A stretch of DNA of 64,000 nt from Adiantum capillus-veneris (lineage: Eukaryota > Streptophyta > Polypodiopsida > Polypodiales > Pteridaceae), in assembly GCA_014529385.2 (NCBI GenBank), contig CM043965.1, forward strand, positions 10,707,412 through 10,771,411, given 5' to 3'. The position numbers and the translations under genes were made by a program. The first letter of the stretch is position 1. Each line of letters begins with the position of its first letter. Below, one piece after another: positions 33,146-46,702 of the stretch. A model generated the notes under the pieces. That model did no database searches. It was not told where the DNA came from and saw nothing but the letters and a program-made list of their open reading frames with translations.

Positions 33146-33149
33146 CAGG

Positions 33150-33346
33150 TGATGGAGAAGGTAGGAAAGAAAACTACGCACACACATCGAGACACGCACA
33201 CACACACACAATCATTACCTTGCAGCAGCCATTCAACATGCTGCTCTCACTTTCTTCTTCTCTTTGAACTATTATTCAAAGTATATTTACAACATAGTAT
33301 AGTCAGTGTCCGGCCGCCCATAGCACAATGGACATATTCTTTAACA
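33150..33346 (-). repeat. C1 3' LTR (left boundary tentative)
   Basis: The right edge is firm: plus-strand TTAACA (33346) meets CTCCCCCTC, i.e. a GAGGGGGAG polypurine tract then TGTTAA on the minus strand, the typical copia junction. The left end near 33150 (TGATGG) is a guess from where E4 gag stops. Includes a CA-rich run and a 15 bp GC-rich motif at 33307-33321. Confidence 0.6.
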
Positions 33347-36300
33347 CTCCCCCTCAAGCTCAGAGTGATCTTGCATATGATGGATTCCCAATGCTTCACG
33401 AAAGTAGCAAAACTTCTCCTTTCCAAGAGCTTTTGTAAATATATCGGCAACTTGATCATTTGTCTTCACATACACCAAATCAATCTCACCTGCCAAAACT
33501 TTTTCTCTAATGAAGTAATAATGTACTTCAATGTGTTTAGTGCGAGCATGGTAGACTGGATTCTTTGCCAACATGATGTTGCTAATATTGTCACAATTTA
33601 TAATGACACTGTCAAGATAGTCAAAACCAAAGTCTACCATAAGTACTCTCAACCATGTCTCTTCACATGCTGCCAAAGCTGCTCCACGATATTCAGCTTC
33701 TGTACTTGATAATGCTACAGTTGATTGCTTCTTGCTACTCCAACTTATCATACCATTGCCAATGGAAAATGCATAACCACTTGTAGATCTTCTATCCATA
33801 AAATCTCCTGCCCAATCTGCATTTGTGTAACCATAAAGACAAAGATTCCCATTCTTATCATAAAACATTCCATGATACTGACAGTGGCTTTCACATATCT
33901 CATAATCCGTCTTACTGCATCAAGATGACTTTTACATGGCTTTTGCATGAATTGACTCACAACACCCACTCTATAACTCAAATCTAGCCTTGTTATTGTC
34001 AAGTAAATAAGGCTTCCAACCATCTTGCGGTACATAGTGACATCCTCAATGTAATGTCCATCATCAAACAACTTCACATTTTGATCAAGAGGTGTATCAA
34101 CCGGTTTGCACGCTGTCATTCCATACTTCTCATGCATATCCAACTCGTATTGTCTTTGTATCATCCAAATTCCTGATAAAGTGTTGACAATTTCAATTCC
34201 CAAGAAATATCTCAACTCACCAAGGTCCTTCATGTTGAATTCTCTCAACAAACTCTTCTTGACATGCAAAATTTTCTCATCATGACTTCCAGTGAGAATC
34301 AAGTCATCAACATAGATAACAATAGCGACGATCTCTCCATCAACATGCTCTAAAAACAATGAGTGATCAGCAGTAGACTGTTTAAATCCAATCTTCTTCA
34401 AGAATCTGATTATCTTTTCACACCAAGCTCTAGATGCGTGCTTCAAACCATACAGTGCTTTCTTCAACTTACACACATAATATGGAAACTCTGGGTGTTG
34501 ATGACCCTCTGGCTGTATCGTATAAGCTCCTTCTTCCAAGTCACCATTCAAGAATGTGTTATCGACATCCATTTGCCGTAACTTCCAACCGAACATACTT
34601 GCCATTGCTATCACCAATCTGTCTATTGTCATCTTTGCAACTGGACTAAATGTCTCATCATAATCAAGACCTTTTGTTTGTGCATAACCTTTAGCAACAA
34701 GCCTCGCTTTGTATCTTTCCACACTACCATCTGACTTGCACTTGAATTTGTATACCCATTTTGAACCAATTGCTTTCTTTCCACTTGGCAAGCAAACCAA
34801 ATCCCAAGTGTCATTCTTCACAAGAGCATCCATCTCATCATCCATAGCTGACTCCCATTCTGATTTTCCAATTGCCTCTTGAAAACATGTAGGCTCTTTA
34901 CGTTGCACACGTGAAACCATGTATGCATAATGTGTACGCATGTAACCGTTGTATGTCAATCCATCAACTGGATAACGCACCCTCTCTGATATTCTCAACT
35001 GTGGTGCACTCTTCTCTTCAACTCTTGCATATGGGGGTACATATTTCTCAGCATGCTTACTGTCAGGTGTCCTCAAATGTGGTAAACCATGCTCTTCATC
35101 GAAGCTTTCATCTCCAGAACTCTCTTCAACCACTTTTTTCTTGCCTTTCTCGTCTTGCTTCTTATCTCGCAAACGACCACTCCATGGGTTGACACTTCCT
35201 GTACTCTCCTCTACCATATGTGGTCTTGAAATAGTTCTTGTTGATGGTCCTGGCTTATCAACAACATGACGCACATTCTTTTGCTCTTCATACTCATCTT
35301 CTATCAACATTGGCTTTGGTTTATACCATGGTTCATGCTCACAAAATCTGACATCTCTACTGACATAAACTTGTCTTGTCGTAGGATCATAACACTTGTA
35401 ACCTTTCTTTTCAACTGGATGGCCCAAGAATATACACTTCACTGCCTTTGGCTCCATCTTCTTTCTTGCTTCATTTGGCACATGAACATAGCAAACACAT
35501 CCAAAAACTTTCATGTAAGAAATTGTTGGCTTGATCCCATAAAGTCTCTCATAAGGTGAAATTTCATGAATGGCAGTTGTTGGTGTTCGATTCATAATGT
35601 GTACTGCTGTATGAACTGCTTCAGCCCAATATGTTAATAGCATATTCATCTCATTCATCATGGCTCTTGTAATCTCTGCTATGACTCTATTCTTTCTGTC
35701 AGCAACTCCATTTTGTTGTGGTGTGTATTTGCAAGTAATCTGTCTTCTTATGCCTTGTTCACGTAAGTAATCATCAAAAATGTGTGACATGTACTCTCCC
35801 CCTCCATCTGTACATGGGAATTTAATTTGACAACCATTCGCTTTCTCAACCATAACTTTGAACTCCAAGAATACCTCAAATGCCTCTGACTTTGCCTTTA
35901 GAAAGTAAACCCATGTCATTCTGTTGTAATCATCCGTGAATGTGATAAAATATCGACAACCATTTGGTGTATCATGATCACAAGGTCCCCAAATATCTGA
36001 ATGAACAATTTCCAAAGGACTTTGGCTAATTATCCCCCTCTTTGGAAATGGTAAACGAGATTTCTTTCCAAATTGACAAGCTTCACAAACATGATCAAAA
36101 TTCAATCTGCCAAACTTTGGTAATCCACGTACAATTTGATTTGATTGCATATGCTTTAGTCTTCTAAAATTGACATGACCGATCCTCTTATGCCATAACT
36201 CTGCCCAATCATCTTGAGTGGGTGATTTGTTTGCATACATACCACTGTGTAAACATGGATCTCCAGCTTCCAATGAGAACAAGCGACCTTTCTTTCTTCC

Positions 36301-37788
36301 ACGTGCCAATATCTTGCCTGGTCTGCCTTTGTGAAACTCCTCTATGAAGCAGCCATAACGATTAAAACGGACTTGCAACCCTTGATTTGTCATCTGTCCA
36401 AGTGATGCTAAATTCTTTGTGATTGAAGGCACATATAGAACATCTCCCAATGTGTTGTATGTCCCGTCTTTTTCTAGCAATGGAACTGAACCAACATGCG
36501 TAATCCGATGCATAGTATGATCACCTGTAGCGACAAACTCATCCTCTTCTAACTTCTCTTTTCTGTCAAACCATTCACCATGATATGTCATATGATTTGT
36601 GGCACCACTATCTAAATACCAATCATCTGTATGATGTGGCTCCACCATGCTTCCAACAACATGCTCCATAGGAAATAAATGTCCACTCGCTCTATTGTCA
36701 TATATATTTTGATAATGAGGATTGTATCCAGCAAAGTTTCCTCCATGTCTGCCATAACCTCGGCCTCTTCCACCATGATCACGATTTTGATTTAGCCTTG
36801 TGTAACATTCTCTTTCAAAGTGACCATAAATGCCACATCTGTTACAATATCCATCTCTTTGAGGATGTACAAATCGTCCACCTCCACGTCCACGAGGTCG
36901 GGCTCTCCCCCTACCTCTTTGGCTATAATCATTGTAACTTTGACTTTGTTGGTTTTGCCATTGACCTCTTCCAGCATTGTTTCCACGACCATAGTTTCCT
37001 CTTCCACCTCTATTGTTTCCACGACCTCTAGAGTAAAACACCTGATTTCTAGAATTGTTATTTGATGTAGAAGGACCTGACTTGCCTAACTTCACCTCTT
37101 CTTGCAAACAAAGGTTTACTAACTCTTCAAAATCATGCATGTGTCCTCGAACAGATATAGATGTATCCAATGACTTGTATTCCGGTCCCAAACCATTCAA
37201 TGTCACTGAAACTAAGTCATCATCTGGAACTTCAACATTAATGCTCGCAAGATCTTCCTGTATTTGCTTTTTCTCTGTCACATAATCTGATATGGATCCA
37301 TTTCCTCGCCATACACAATGTAACCTTTGCTTCAAGTGAACTTTTTGTGGTTCTGTATTGGAGTTGTTCATTCTTGCTAGTATCTCCCATGCTTCCTTTG
37401 GAGATTGAGCCTTCTTCACATGTGGTATAAAGAAGTCACTAATGCATAGTGAAATCCAATGCATCACTTTCCTTGAATTCTCGATCCACTTCTTGTAAGC
37501 TTCTACTCCTGCTTGCCATGTTTTATGTGCTTCAACATTCTCTCTATTTGGTTCCAAACCAACCTTGGGACACTCTTGTTCACCTGTAAAGTAGTCCCAT
37601 AAACTTTTGCCCATGATAAAGTTCTCCATCATGTAAGACCATATGCTGTAGTTCTCTCTGGTCAGCTTCTCTCCAACAATCTGTGTGACTTGAGTTGAAC
37701 TTTCTGCCATCTTCACTCTCTCAATTGCTTCCAAAGGGTTTTGACAAAATTTCGGCAGAGTTTTGTTTGTATTTGGACAATATCTCAA
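33341..37788 (-). pseudogene. C1: Ty1/copia gag-pol polyprotein, one frameshift
   Basis: The frame 37788-33748 (1346 codons) plus 33868-33341 make a nearly complete copia polyprotein. The likely true start is the Met opening MAESSTQVTQ, about 27 codons in. Domains in order: gag; zinc knuckle CNRCGIYGHFERECY (about residue 312); protease WYLDSGATNHMT (about 390); integrase with HSDIWGP (about 596), TDGGGEY (about 659) and NGVADRKNR (about 696); RT with FLNGDLEEG and IYVDDLILTG (about 1159); RNase H YTNADWAGDFMDRRSTSGY and SSTEAEYRG. A single frameshift near 33870-33900 separates RT/RNase H. The third integrase acid is Asp instead of the usual Glu (NGVAERKNR), likely inactivating it. No primer site or 5' LTR was found to the right, so the element seems 5'-truncated. 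Confidence 0.9.
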
Positions 37789-39209
37789 GTGACAATCTCA
37801 ACCAAAGTTCTCATAAACACTGACAGAAAATCTCTCACTTCCAAGGAAAAATCCACTGACTCACTTTGCCACACTGACTCAATACTATGCATAAATACTC
37901 TAAAACAATGTACACATGGACCTGTATGCAAATGCAATCCATACGCTGTCATGTACCACATATCCATACATCCACCTTCTTCCCATAGTCGTAAACGACA
38001 TATGAGGTCTTTCGCGGGGCCACTCAGGGGTTCGCTCCAGTACCTAATCCACCTTGCCAAGGTACCAAAGCTCCCAAGGCAAGGCTTCAAAAAACCTCAC
38101 TTGACCCTCACAAAGGCTACATTTTTCCAAAATACATTAACCGCATATCCATACATAACCACAAAGTACTCAATCTGACAATATAACTGCCTCAACTTCT
38201 TTCCACAACCTTTCTTACATAGGCGGTTGTCCATAACGGACCCACAACAACCAAACATAATCTTCAATAACACAATATCATGATGCAAAAGCTCTATGTC
38301 GCTCTCACCTGCAACCTGTAAATCTACTGTCGAGTGCAAAATTGGAAATCTCCTATGCTTGTGTAAGCTGGCTGTTTGCTACAAAAAATTGTAGATTTTG
38401 GCAAATTTGAGTATGCCAATGCGTCTGGAATACCCAAAAACATAAAAATAGACTCCTGGATCACTGTATTCCGAGTTCGGGTGAGAGAGTTATGACCGAA
38501 AAGGTCCTACACACTTATAGAAGTTATGTTGATCCCGTTTATCAGTTTTTGTGTTTGTGCCTTGAGAAACACAAAAATTTGAGTTGAAGGGTATAGTGGT
38601 TGGTATGGCTCCTAATGAGCTAGATAACCACTCATCAAATATCCATGAACATCACCTTGAGGTGTGGCATGGTATGATTGGTACGTCTCTTCATTTTCTC
38701 TAAAATCCACAATCAAGGGTGTTGCACAATTTCTTGGCTTTGCATATATCACATATCTCTTAGTACAATTGGAAAGCCTTGTGGTTGATGATTTTACATG
38801 GTTGAGGTCACTCAAAACTCTCAAGATTGTCCTTGAAAAGCTCAGTTTGGCCTAGTGCAAACCCTTTTTGCCTCTTGTCAAGTCCCTTCAAAGTCAGATC
38901 TTGGTGGCCTTCAAGATCTAGGATTCCTATATTTTGGACACCCCAAAAGTTTGGAATTGAGAATTCTATTTAAAAACGGCTTCAAATCTAAAACCTAACT
39001 TGATTTGGACCTGTGTATCAAAAGCTAGAGCAGTTTTGGTGAACTGGACTTGAAACAACAAGGAAAACAATTTCAAGACCAAGAAACGGGAAGTTATTTT
39101 ACTTGTAGCTTGGCCCTCAAAGGGTATATTTGACCTAAACTTGAAATACTGGATGTACTCAAGTAATTGTATAGGTTTATAAACTCAAATACCCCCCTAT
39201 GAAGAGGCA
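37789..39209. other. Unassigned sequence right of C1
   Basis: No copia 5' LTR, no initiator-tRNA primer site and no continuation of E4 gag, any of which might be expected. Only ORFs under about 145 codons without recognisable domains. Confidence 0.4.
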
Positions 39210-40427
39210 CATGGATCACAATCCATGTCAAATATGAAAAATTTTAAAATTTGACTACATAGATTTATTCACAATGATGAAATATATGATCTTCATTAAT
39301 TTGTGTTCAAGTTGGATCTCTTTTGCTTGTCCAAATTATCAATATATATATCAGACAATCCGATTCCAATTAAGCTTGGATGACACACTTCTACTTGTAC
39401 AAATTCAACTCTAAGAAGTCCAATGGACTTCAAAAGACAAGCAAAAGACTAGGCCCAACTATGGTATCAACCCTGTCTCATTTGGCTGAAATTCTTGGAT
39501 CACAATCCAAATTTTGCAAGATTTTGACTTGAGATTTCACAAATTGACTATCCATTATGTATAGACAACAATGGAGTTATCTATGTTTCAATATCTTCAG
39601 TTGCGTAGGGTACATGCAATGCGATCCATGTTCTAGGGCATTTGGAATTTAAATTTTACTAACAGCTAGAAGATGCTCTTTGCAGGCTATTTCCCAAAAT
39701 TGTAGTTGATTTGGATGCCAAATTTTAGTTTCTATTGTGTTTTGTAGTTTCTAGAGTGTTCTCCCTATTTCCTTATTATGAAGAGATTTTCACATACAGG
39801 CTTTTTGAAATTAAAAAGGTTGGATATGGTCTTAAGAAACACCTATGTACGCAGTTTTCCAAGTTTTTGGTGTGAGATACATAAGTCGCAATTCATGCCT
39901 TTAACATATGGACTTGATCTCTTGGTAGCCTCTTACACTCTATGTCTACGAGCTATATTCACAAATTCTCTACAACTTGGACTTAATTTGATGGGTCAAA
40001 TCTTAGTTCTTTGGTTTGCACTGAGATTTTTGTTGCTAGGTTTGTCTATATTTGGAAATTTTCCTTAATTTGTTTTAGCTTTTTTGGTCACAAATCCCTC
40101 TAGGTAGTTTTCTCTATGTTGGCTCTTTGTAGTGGTTACTTTTTTGTCCAAACGTCACCCCAAGATACATGAATTGTGATTCATGTTTGGCATGATCTAG
40201 CTTCAAGAATTATACCACTTGTAGAGGAGGGCATTTGTAGTTGATTGCAAGAAAAAAATAATTAAATTGAACACCAAAGACTCAAAATTCCCTAGTATTT
40301 TGGTTTGATGAGTTTGACTTTAAGGTTTTCCCTAGTTTCTTGGTTTTGATGTGGTTTCAGAATTTTTTTTCTACCCAAATTTTTTGAATTGGTTGTTTTT
40401 CTCTAAGGTACATGAATCGTGATCCAT
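39210..40427. repeat. Six dispersed copies of an 18-20 bp palindrome
   Basis: The consensus ACATGRATYRYRATYCATGT occurs at about 39209-39228, 39495-39510 (short form), 39612-39631, 39879-39898, 40167-40186 (perfect, loop TGTG) and 40408-40427. Spacing is 115-290 bp. Similar AT-rich phrases follow several copies, as if a tandem array of about 240-290 bp units has decayed. Confidence 0.7.
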
Positions 40428-40896
40428 CGTTTTTCACAAAATTGGAAAAAACTTATCAGATATGCTCCTCACTTTATATGGAAGCTAGATTCATCAACTA
40501 GCTATAATTTGGATTTGATTTGCCCTATTTCTCGATACTTCTTTAGACTTCAAGGACTTTTGGTCTTTTTGCCAAAAATATGGTTTTGGCCATAGTTTTC
40601 TTTGACTTTTGTAGCCCAAAGTATATTTGCCCACTTAACTTACTCTTATGAACTTGACATGCAAGAAATAAAAGAAATGAACAAAACTTGAAAAAATGTC
40701 TAATGTTGGTGGAATGCACAACTCTAATAGTTAGTGATTGAAATGCTTTTTTTTTCGCTCAATCAAAGACCTCTTGCTACCAAATGAAAGAACCAGCTAG
40801 TTGTCATCTCCTAGACTCAAGTGACAAAGCCTCATTTCACCACTATGTTGCTAGTGAAATGGAATGGGTTTTTAACACTAGTTTGATACCAAAACG

Positions 40897-40912
40897 GGAC
40901 ACTTCAGTGTCC
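40897..40912. repeat. 16 bp palindrome GGACACTTCAGTGTCC
   Basis: Perfect inverted repeat of seven bases around TC/A centre, followed by a T run. A close relative lies 3.56 kb to the right (44463). Confidence 0.85.
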
Positions 40913-43900
40913 TTTTTTTACAAATTAAATTAAATGCTACTTGCATTAGATGGTGTATGTAAGAAAACCCTCTTGATATGTTTAAATATGTTAGCTATAG
41001 AGTATTTTAAAAATATAACCTTGAATTTTAGAATCTACCATGATCAAGAACTATACACATAAAGCTAACAATCGTAAGACTGCAATTGATGCTTTGAAGA
41101 AATCGACTTTATAAACTCAAGAAAAAATGAAGCAACCTTGTAGAAAATTTTATGTGACTCTTCCACAATTGTGCTATAATAGATAATTGAAATTTTCTAG
41201 TGCAAAAAAAAACACTTTAGAGTATATAAAATAATGGGAAGTTCTACGTGTTTGATACAAAGAAAAATATGTTTTTCATGTATTTGTAATTTTTAGAAAG
41301 TGATACATTGCTTACCCTTTACATTGAGGACTCAATATGGCAAGTAGAAGGGATTTCGTATGCAACAATTATTGGATCATTTTGAATATTCAAAATTGCA
41401 TAAGAGAAAACTTTGATATTTTCATTCTTGAGACATAAGCATTCAAAACTTGGGCTCGCCAGGCTTTTTCCTTTTCCTTGCATGCCTACAAGGAAAACAC
41501 AAAAGCTTGATGGGCCCACAAGGAAAGATCAAAATCTTGACAGGCTTTTTGTGGGTTTCCAGGTTGCACTTAATGGCTTGGAAGTGATTACATAACTTGT
41601 GATCATGCTAATATAATAATATCACATAATGACCATAATAAATTTCACATAATCACATAAATATGAAATCCCTATAAGAGTTCCAGTACATTCAAGTTTT
41701 CAAAAATGGTGGCATGAAGATACAAGTATTGTAACTTGGGTAGCCTGCCTTGACATATTTATCCTATTGCTTTGGTAGTCCCCCATTTGGATTTTCATGT
41801 GGACTTGCCATTGCACCTTCTTCACACCTCTACTTTGTCTCCCATATGTGGTCCTAACCAATCTTCTTGAGCTCCTCATTACTGCACGCTACTATTGTTA
41901 TAGCTTGTTTCTGTTGTGCATCCTACTAGTTGTGACCCCTTCATTTCTATGACAAGCATTATAATAATCCTCCATCTATACCACATTTTTGCTTTTTTCC
42001 ATCTCAATATGACCCATTCTCTTATGTTGCATTCTGCCTTGAGAAGCTCCTTGTTGGTGTGCACTATTGTATAGACATTGGTCAATAAGATCATGATCAA
42101 TGCATTACATACTTCCATCCTAGGGCATGCTTGTTTCCCCCAAAAGCGGAAAAATCATATGTAAGTATGGTAGGAAGGTGGAACCATCCTCACTTAATTT
42201 TTATAAACCATAGGGAGTGTTCCCTTTCCCAGTATTCTTGTTTTCTCCTCCAATGTTAAAGGGCTACAATATGCTACTCTTTTAGTGTTAAAGGGTCATG
42301 TTTGCTCCTCCTCCAATATAGGAGGGTCACCTTTCTTGGATTTGCAATGCATCAAAAGGAAAAATATTGGTTTCATGATGATCTTATTGCAAAATGGTTA
42401 TGTCCCATGCGTACCCATCAATAGTAGGTTTTGTTGATCTTGCTCCACCTTTATCAATCATGCTTGACTTCCTACAAATCAGCATTGGCTCTTCTGCTAG
42501 ATAAGATGAGTGGAATGATGAACAATCATGAGTTCCCTACATTTTTCATTATTGGAAATACCATCCACCTATGCAACTCCTACTTCTCACAATGTGGTGT
42601 TCCCTCTAGTTCTGAGTTGGCTATGTTCAAGAGTTTGTCTCCATGAGAAAACATGACCATTGAGTCGGTGCATTCTTGTCTTTGTGTGTTATGTGCATCT
42701 TTTAACTTTGATTTGGCAAGGACATGGCTAATACTAGGTCTCCATTTTTATAACATTTTAGAAATTACTTTATTGGTTGCAATGTGGAAGAATATAGAAA
42801 CACATCTGGAAAACATTTCTATAAAATCACGATAATGAAGTTTTGATGATGAGACCAATTTCAACCAAGATTTTTTTTATGTTTCTTTGCGTTTGATATT
42901 AGTGATATAGTAGGATGGCAAGCCATGCATAGACACATGTTCTTTCTGATGCATATAAACTACCTTTGGTATCGTATTGATGATTGATTAGGCAATGAGC
43001 AATTATTCAAATTGCTATCTTTGAATAGGAAAAATACCCTTGTATGGAAAATCAATTACAACCTTCTAAATTTTGATAGCTTCTTTTGCTTTGTTAATGC
43101 TTGGTATCCCCAATAAAATTTTCCTGATAATTTCCTCATGCATTAGTCCAATAGCTTGTCTTGGCTGCTTTCAAGCTCCATCCTTGATTCTCATGCATCA
43201 AAAACTCATAAATATTACTAAGAGATTATACATCATCACACTTATCTAATTCTAGTGCACACTCAAAGGACAATCTTCAAGCTCCACATTTCTCCATTGT
43301 TGACAAGCACCTAGAACATTAGACAAATTTGCAAATTAAGATTATGGAAATACATTAATTACTCCATATCCTTTTCAAAATTCCTTACACTCCCAAAACA
43401 TCACCCATGCAAGTGTAGTGCTTTTTTCATATAGTATAATGCTATATTTTTCTCTCATTCTATCTAAAAGCATTTGTCCCTTATCCACTAGACTGAGTGC
43501 ATACTACATTCATTGAGGGCATTGACAAGAGTGACTAAAATTGGGGCGGTGTCATAATGTTGCATCTAGCAAAAGAAATTCAAATCTTTCTTGGTAAGTC
43601 CTTACCAAGAATTTCCTCCTAATAGTGAAGTTCAAAAAAAGTTTAAAAGAAGTGGTCTAGTGAAGTTTCCTTGCCCTACCCTTGTTCGGCATAGATCATG
43701 CAATTAATATGTTCCTCAAGATGACATCTTGGGGACAAAAGCCTTATCAATTACTCTCTTGAGTAAGTCGCACTTGCAATTACAGGAGAGCAAAGCGATT
43801 TTGTAATCAACATATCTTGGAATCTGGTAATCAAAATCAATTTTTTGTCAAAGTGTATTGTGTTTTCCTCCTCTTGCTCTTTCATTTGAATGTACTCACT

Positions 43901-44462
43901 GTCAATTTTGTGAAGTTTCATGATTACACTTTTTGAATCTTAATTTATTGCTTTAATGATATTCTCAAATTTAAATGTTAATATTTTGATAGGTAGATGC
44001 TGTTAGACCTTGGAAGGTGTTATTAAACCACTCCTATTCATCTTTTGTTGACTTGGCTAACCATGGATTTGCGTACCTCTTAGAAACTGGTTTTATTAGC
44101 CCTAGTATAGAGCCTCCTAGAATTTTGTAGCATTTTGAGTTTATGTAACTAAGAAACCAACGAGTGATTTACTTTATGCTTCATGAGATTGATTGTTGAT
44201 TGTTGATTCATGGTTGCTCATGTACATCTCCCTAGATAGGTTCACTGTGTTTAGTTTAACAAACTCAAAGCGTCTTTGTGCCCCATCCACATTGCTTCCT
44301 TGAGTATTGACATAGAGTATGCTAGTGCTAGATAGCGCCATAATGTCCTTTGTGGCCATCTCCTAACATTGGTTCCACTTGTCATGGATTTGATCTTATG
44401 ATGTCCGAGTGACCTTGTAGCCATACTTGTGTTCATTCACCTTTAACATTAGTCCTGTAATT

Positions 44463-44497
44463 GGACACTTAAGTGTCCTAAGACACTAAAGTGTCAT
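44463..44497. repeat. Double palindrome related to 40897
   Basis: GGACACTTAAGTGTCC (44463-44478) is followed at once by GACACTAAAGTGTC (about 44482-44495). In reverse orientation the second palindrome and its flank (GGAAAACATGACACTTTAGTGTC) resemble the left site's flank and palindrome, so the two sites may be terminal inverted repeats. Confidence 0.75.
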
Positions 44498-45140
44498 GTT
44501 TTCCTACCAAGCTTTGGTAATTTATTTGTCAAGCTTAAAAGAATTTTTTTACACCTCGCTTCTACCATAGGTTGTTTATGAGGGAAAGACAACACTCGAC
44601 TTTTCTCCATGTCAAAATACAATCCCTATGGAGAGAATTATGCTAAGTTCTAAGTCATAAATTTTAGCAAAATTTCAAGTTGTTTTGCCAAAAAAGGGCA
44701 TAAAATTATTATATCTTTTGTAGAGATGCCTTTTTTATGTTTATAAAACCAAGTGTTAGTTGTTAGTATTAGAAAACAATTGAATTCCCTTCAAAGACTA
44801 GTGTCCAATTCACATGCAGTTATAGACATAATTTCATAGTTGAGCACGTGTTGAATAAGAGCATAATTTTGGTCCTCCAAAAGTCCCCTCACGGAATTGG
44901 GGCATTTTAGTGCGTTTTGACAACTTCAAATGACTTTATATGTTGAAACCAAGAAACTACGTATCTTTCTGCCTCCCTAACTCAATTAAATCTCGTTGTT
45001 TGAGCTTGATCTTGAATTTTTTATTGTGCAAAAACTCTTGAAAATCTCGAGTTCTCCATAACAACTTTGAAACCAAGGTTTTAGGTGCCCCAATTGTGTA
45101 TGTAGTTGATCTATGTCGGCGGCCTTGGCCTGTGGGGTGT

Positions 45141-45350
45141 TGATGGGAGCAAAGCGAACCCCGAACCCCGACGGCCTCTAAAACACCGGGGACCGAATGG
45201 CGCGCCTCGAGCCTATCATGGTAAAGTAAATAGGGGGCACCACCTAGCTTCAGCGGCTAGGACACAAACAACACACCACCATAACAAAGTTTTCATCCAA
45301 GAGAGATGGATGCTTGGGAGTAATGATGAAGAGGAAGGGGAATGAGATCA

Positions 45351-45393
<43 letters not shown>

Positions 45394-46702
45394 AGCGGCT
45401 TAGTACTTAGGCACCACAGAATGATGGTGAATCCGCACACCCTTCACACATACACAAGCTCACTCCAAACACAAGACTAGGTGGCGATTCCGCACACCTC
45501 ACATGGGCAAAACATTGCAAGAAAACATACTCACAAAACCTCAAGCTTTATTTAGAGAATAAGGCGATGAAATGGGGGGCATAGGGTAGGGGAAAGAGAA
45601 GGGAGAGAGTGGTAGAGCACATGGATGATAGGTGGGAGCTGATGGCGAAGACTCGCACGAGGGTTATGGCCATCATCCTTCATTTAGTTGCACTTCATCT
45701 TCCATAGCCAAGGGTGTAGAGGTCATGCTCAAGACAAGCATGGTGATTGCGGTGATGGTGATGGTGATGGTGTGGGTGTGTGTGTGTGTGCACTAGGCAC
45801 ACACAGTGCATAGTGTACTCTTTGGTGATGGTGTGTGTCCTTAGTGTGATGGTGACCCCTCTTTATATAGTGGAGGAGGGGGGAGAAATTCTAGAATTTA
45901 GAAATGAAGAAATCATTATCTACATAGCCCATGTGACTGTGGGCCCCACTTGTCTGGCTGTGTGTATATGTGCCAGAACAGCAGTCTCATGAGAGAGAGA
46001 CTAAGAGAGAGAGATGGGTTGATGAAAAAAAGTGAGAGGTGACATGGAGAATAAAGTAATTACAAGAGGGGAGAGAGGGGAGTGTGTTCAGAGGTGAATC
46101 TGTGTGTAGATGTGTGTGAACACAAGAAAAATCAGGTAACCACCGGGTGGGGATGGGTCTGTGGGCACCTTTTTCAGTGAAACTGAGTGTGTGTGAGTGT
46201 GGGGGAGGTTATTTAGCTACAAGACAAGAGACATGGCGCCCTTTAGAGAGAGGGGGGCGTATTTGGGTCATGGGATATGATAGGAGAGAGAAAGAGGGGG
46301 TGGGGTATACTATTTTGGAAGATAGGGTAAGTTGCATGTGAGTTAGGGTGCATTATTGGTGAGTTATAATGCATTATTGGTGAGAGGTGGGGTAGCTTGA
46401 GGGGAGAGAGAAAGGAGAAAGGACAAGGGGAAGAGAGAGGGGGTTGACCTTTTGAGTGGAGGAGAGGAAAAGGGACATCCGGCGGGGCAACAATGAAGAA
46501 AAAGGAGGTAAGGTGGGGATGGGCTACCCCGCAGGCATGAGGTGGCCTATTTTACCTTTCTTATATATTTACATAATCATACTTTATTTTTTTCTTACTT
46601 TTTCCAATGCCTTTTATCACTCCCTCCCTAAGAGGGGGTTTTCATGGGGTGGGGACGAGAGAAGAGGGGTATGGGAGCTTGGCTTGTGAAAAGCCCCCAT
46701 CA
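45141..46702 (-). repeat. G3 3' LTR (left copy), 1562 bp
   Basis: Nearly identical to 52218-53820 over its whole length. Main differences are a shorter GA tract (45354-45390), fewer GGTGAT hexamers near 45742 and scattered substitutions. The termini form an imperfect inverted repeat (TGATGGGAGC / GCCCCCATCA). Confidence 0.92.

Larger units (their letters stand above)
40428..45140. other. Long gene-free stretch
   Basis: No ORF above about 80 codons and no recognised domain on either strand. Structured sites are limited to the GGACACTT palindromes at 40897-40912 and 44463-44497. Probably old repeats beyond recognition. Confidence 0.45.

Noticed and set aside
37741-38178. 145-codon plus-strand ORF at the right edge of C1
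   Set aside because: No domain, overlaps the copia leader in antisense and lacks any homologous phrase.
39210-40427. CRISPR array
   Set aside because: Repeats are short, diverged and irregularly spaced in plant DNA without cas genes; a decayed satellite or binding-site cluster fits better.
45141-46702. Left G3 LTR as an independent solo LTR inserted in copy B
   Set aside because: A solo LTR would have matching flanks; 45136-45140 and 46703-46707 do not match, whereas the outer flanks of the two LTRs share GTGT.
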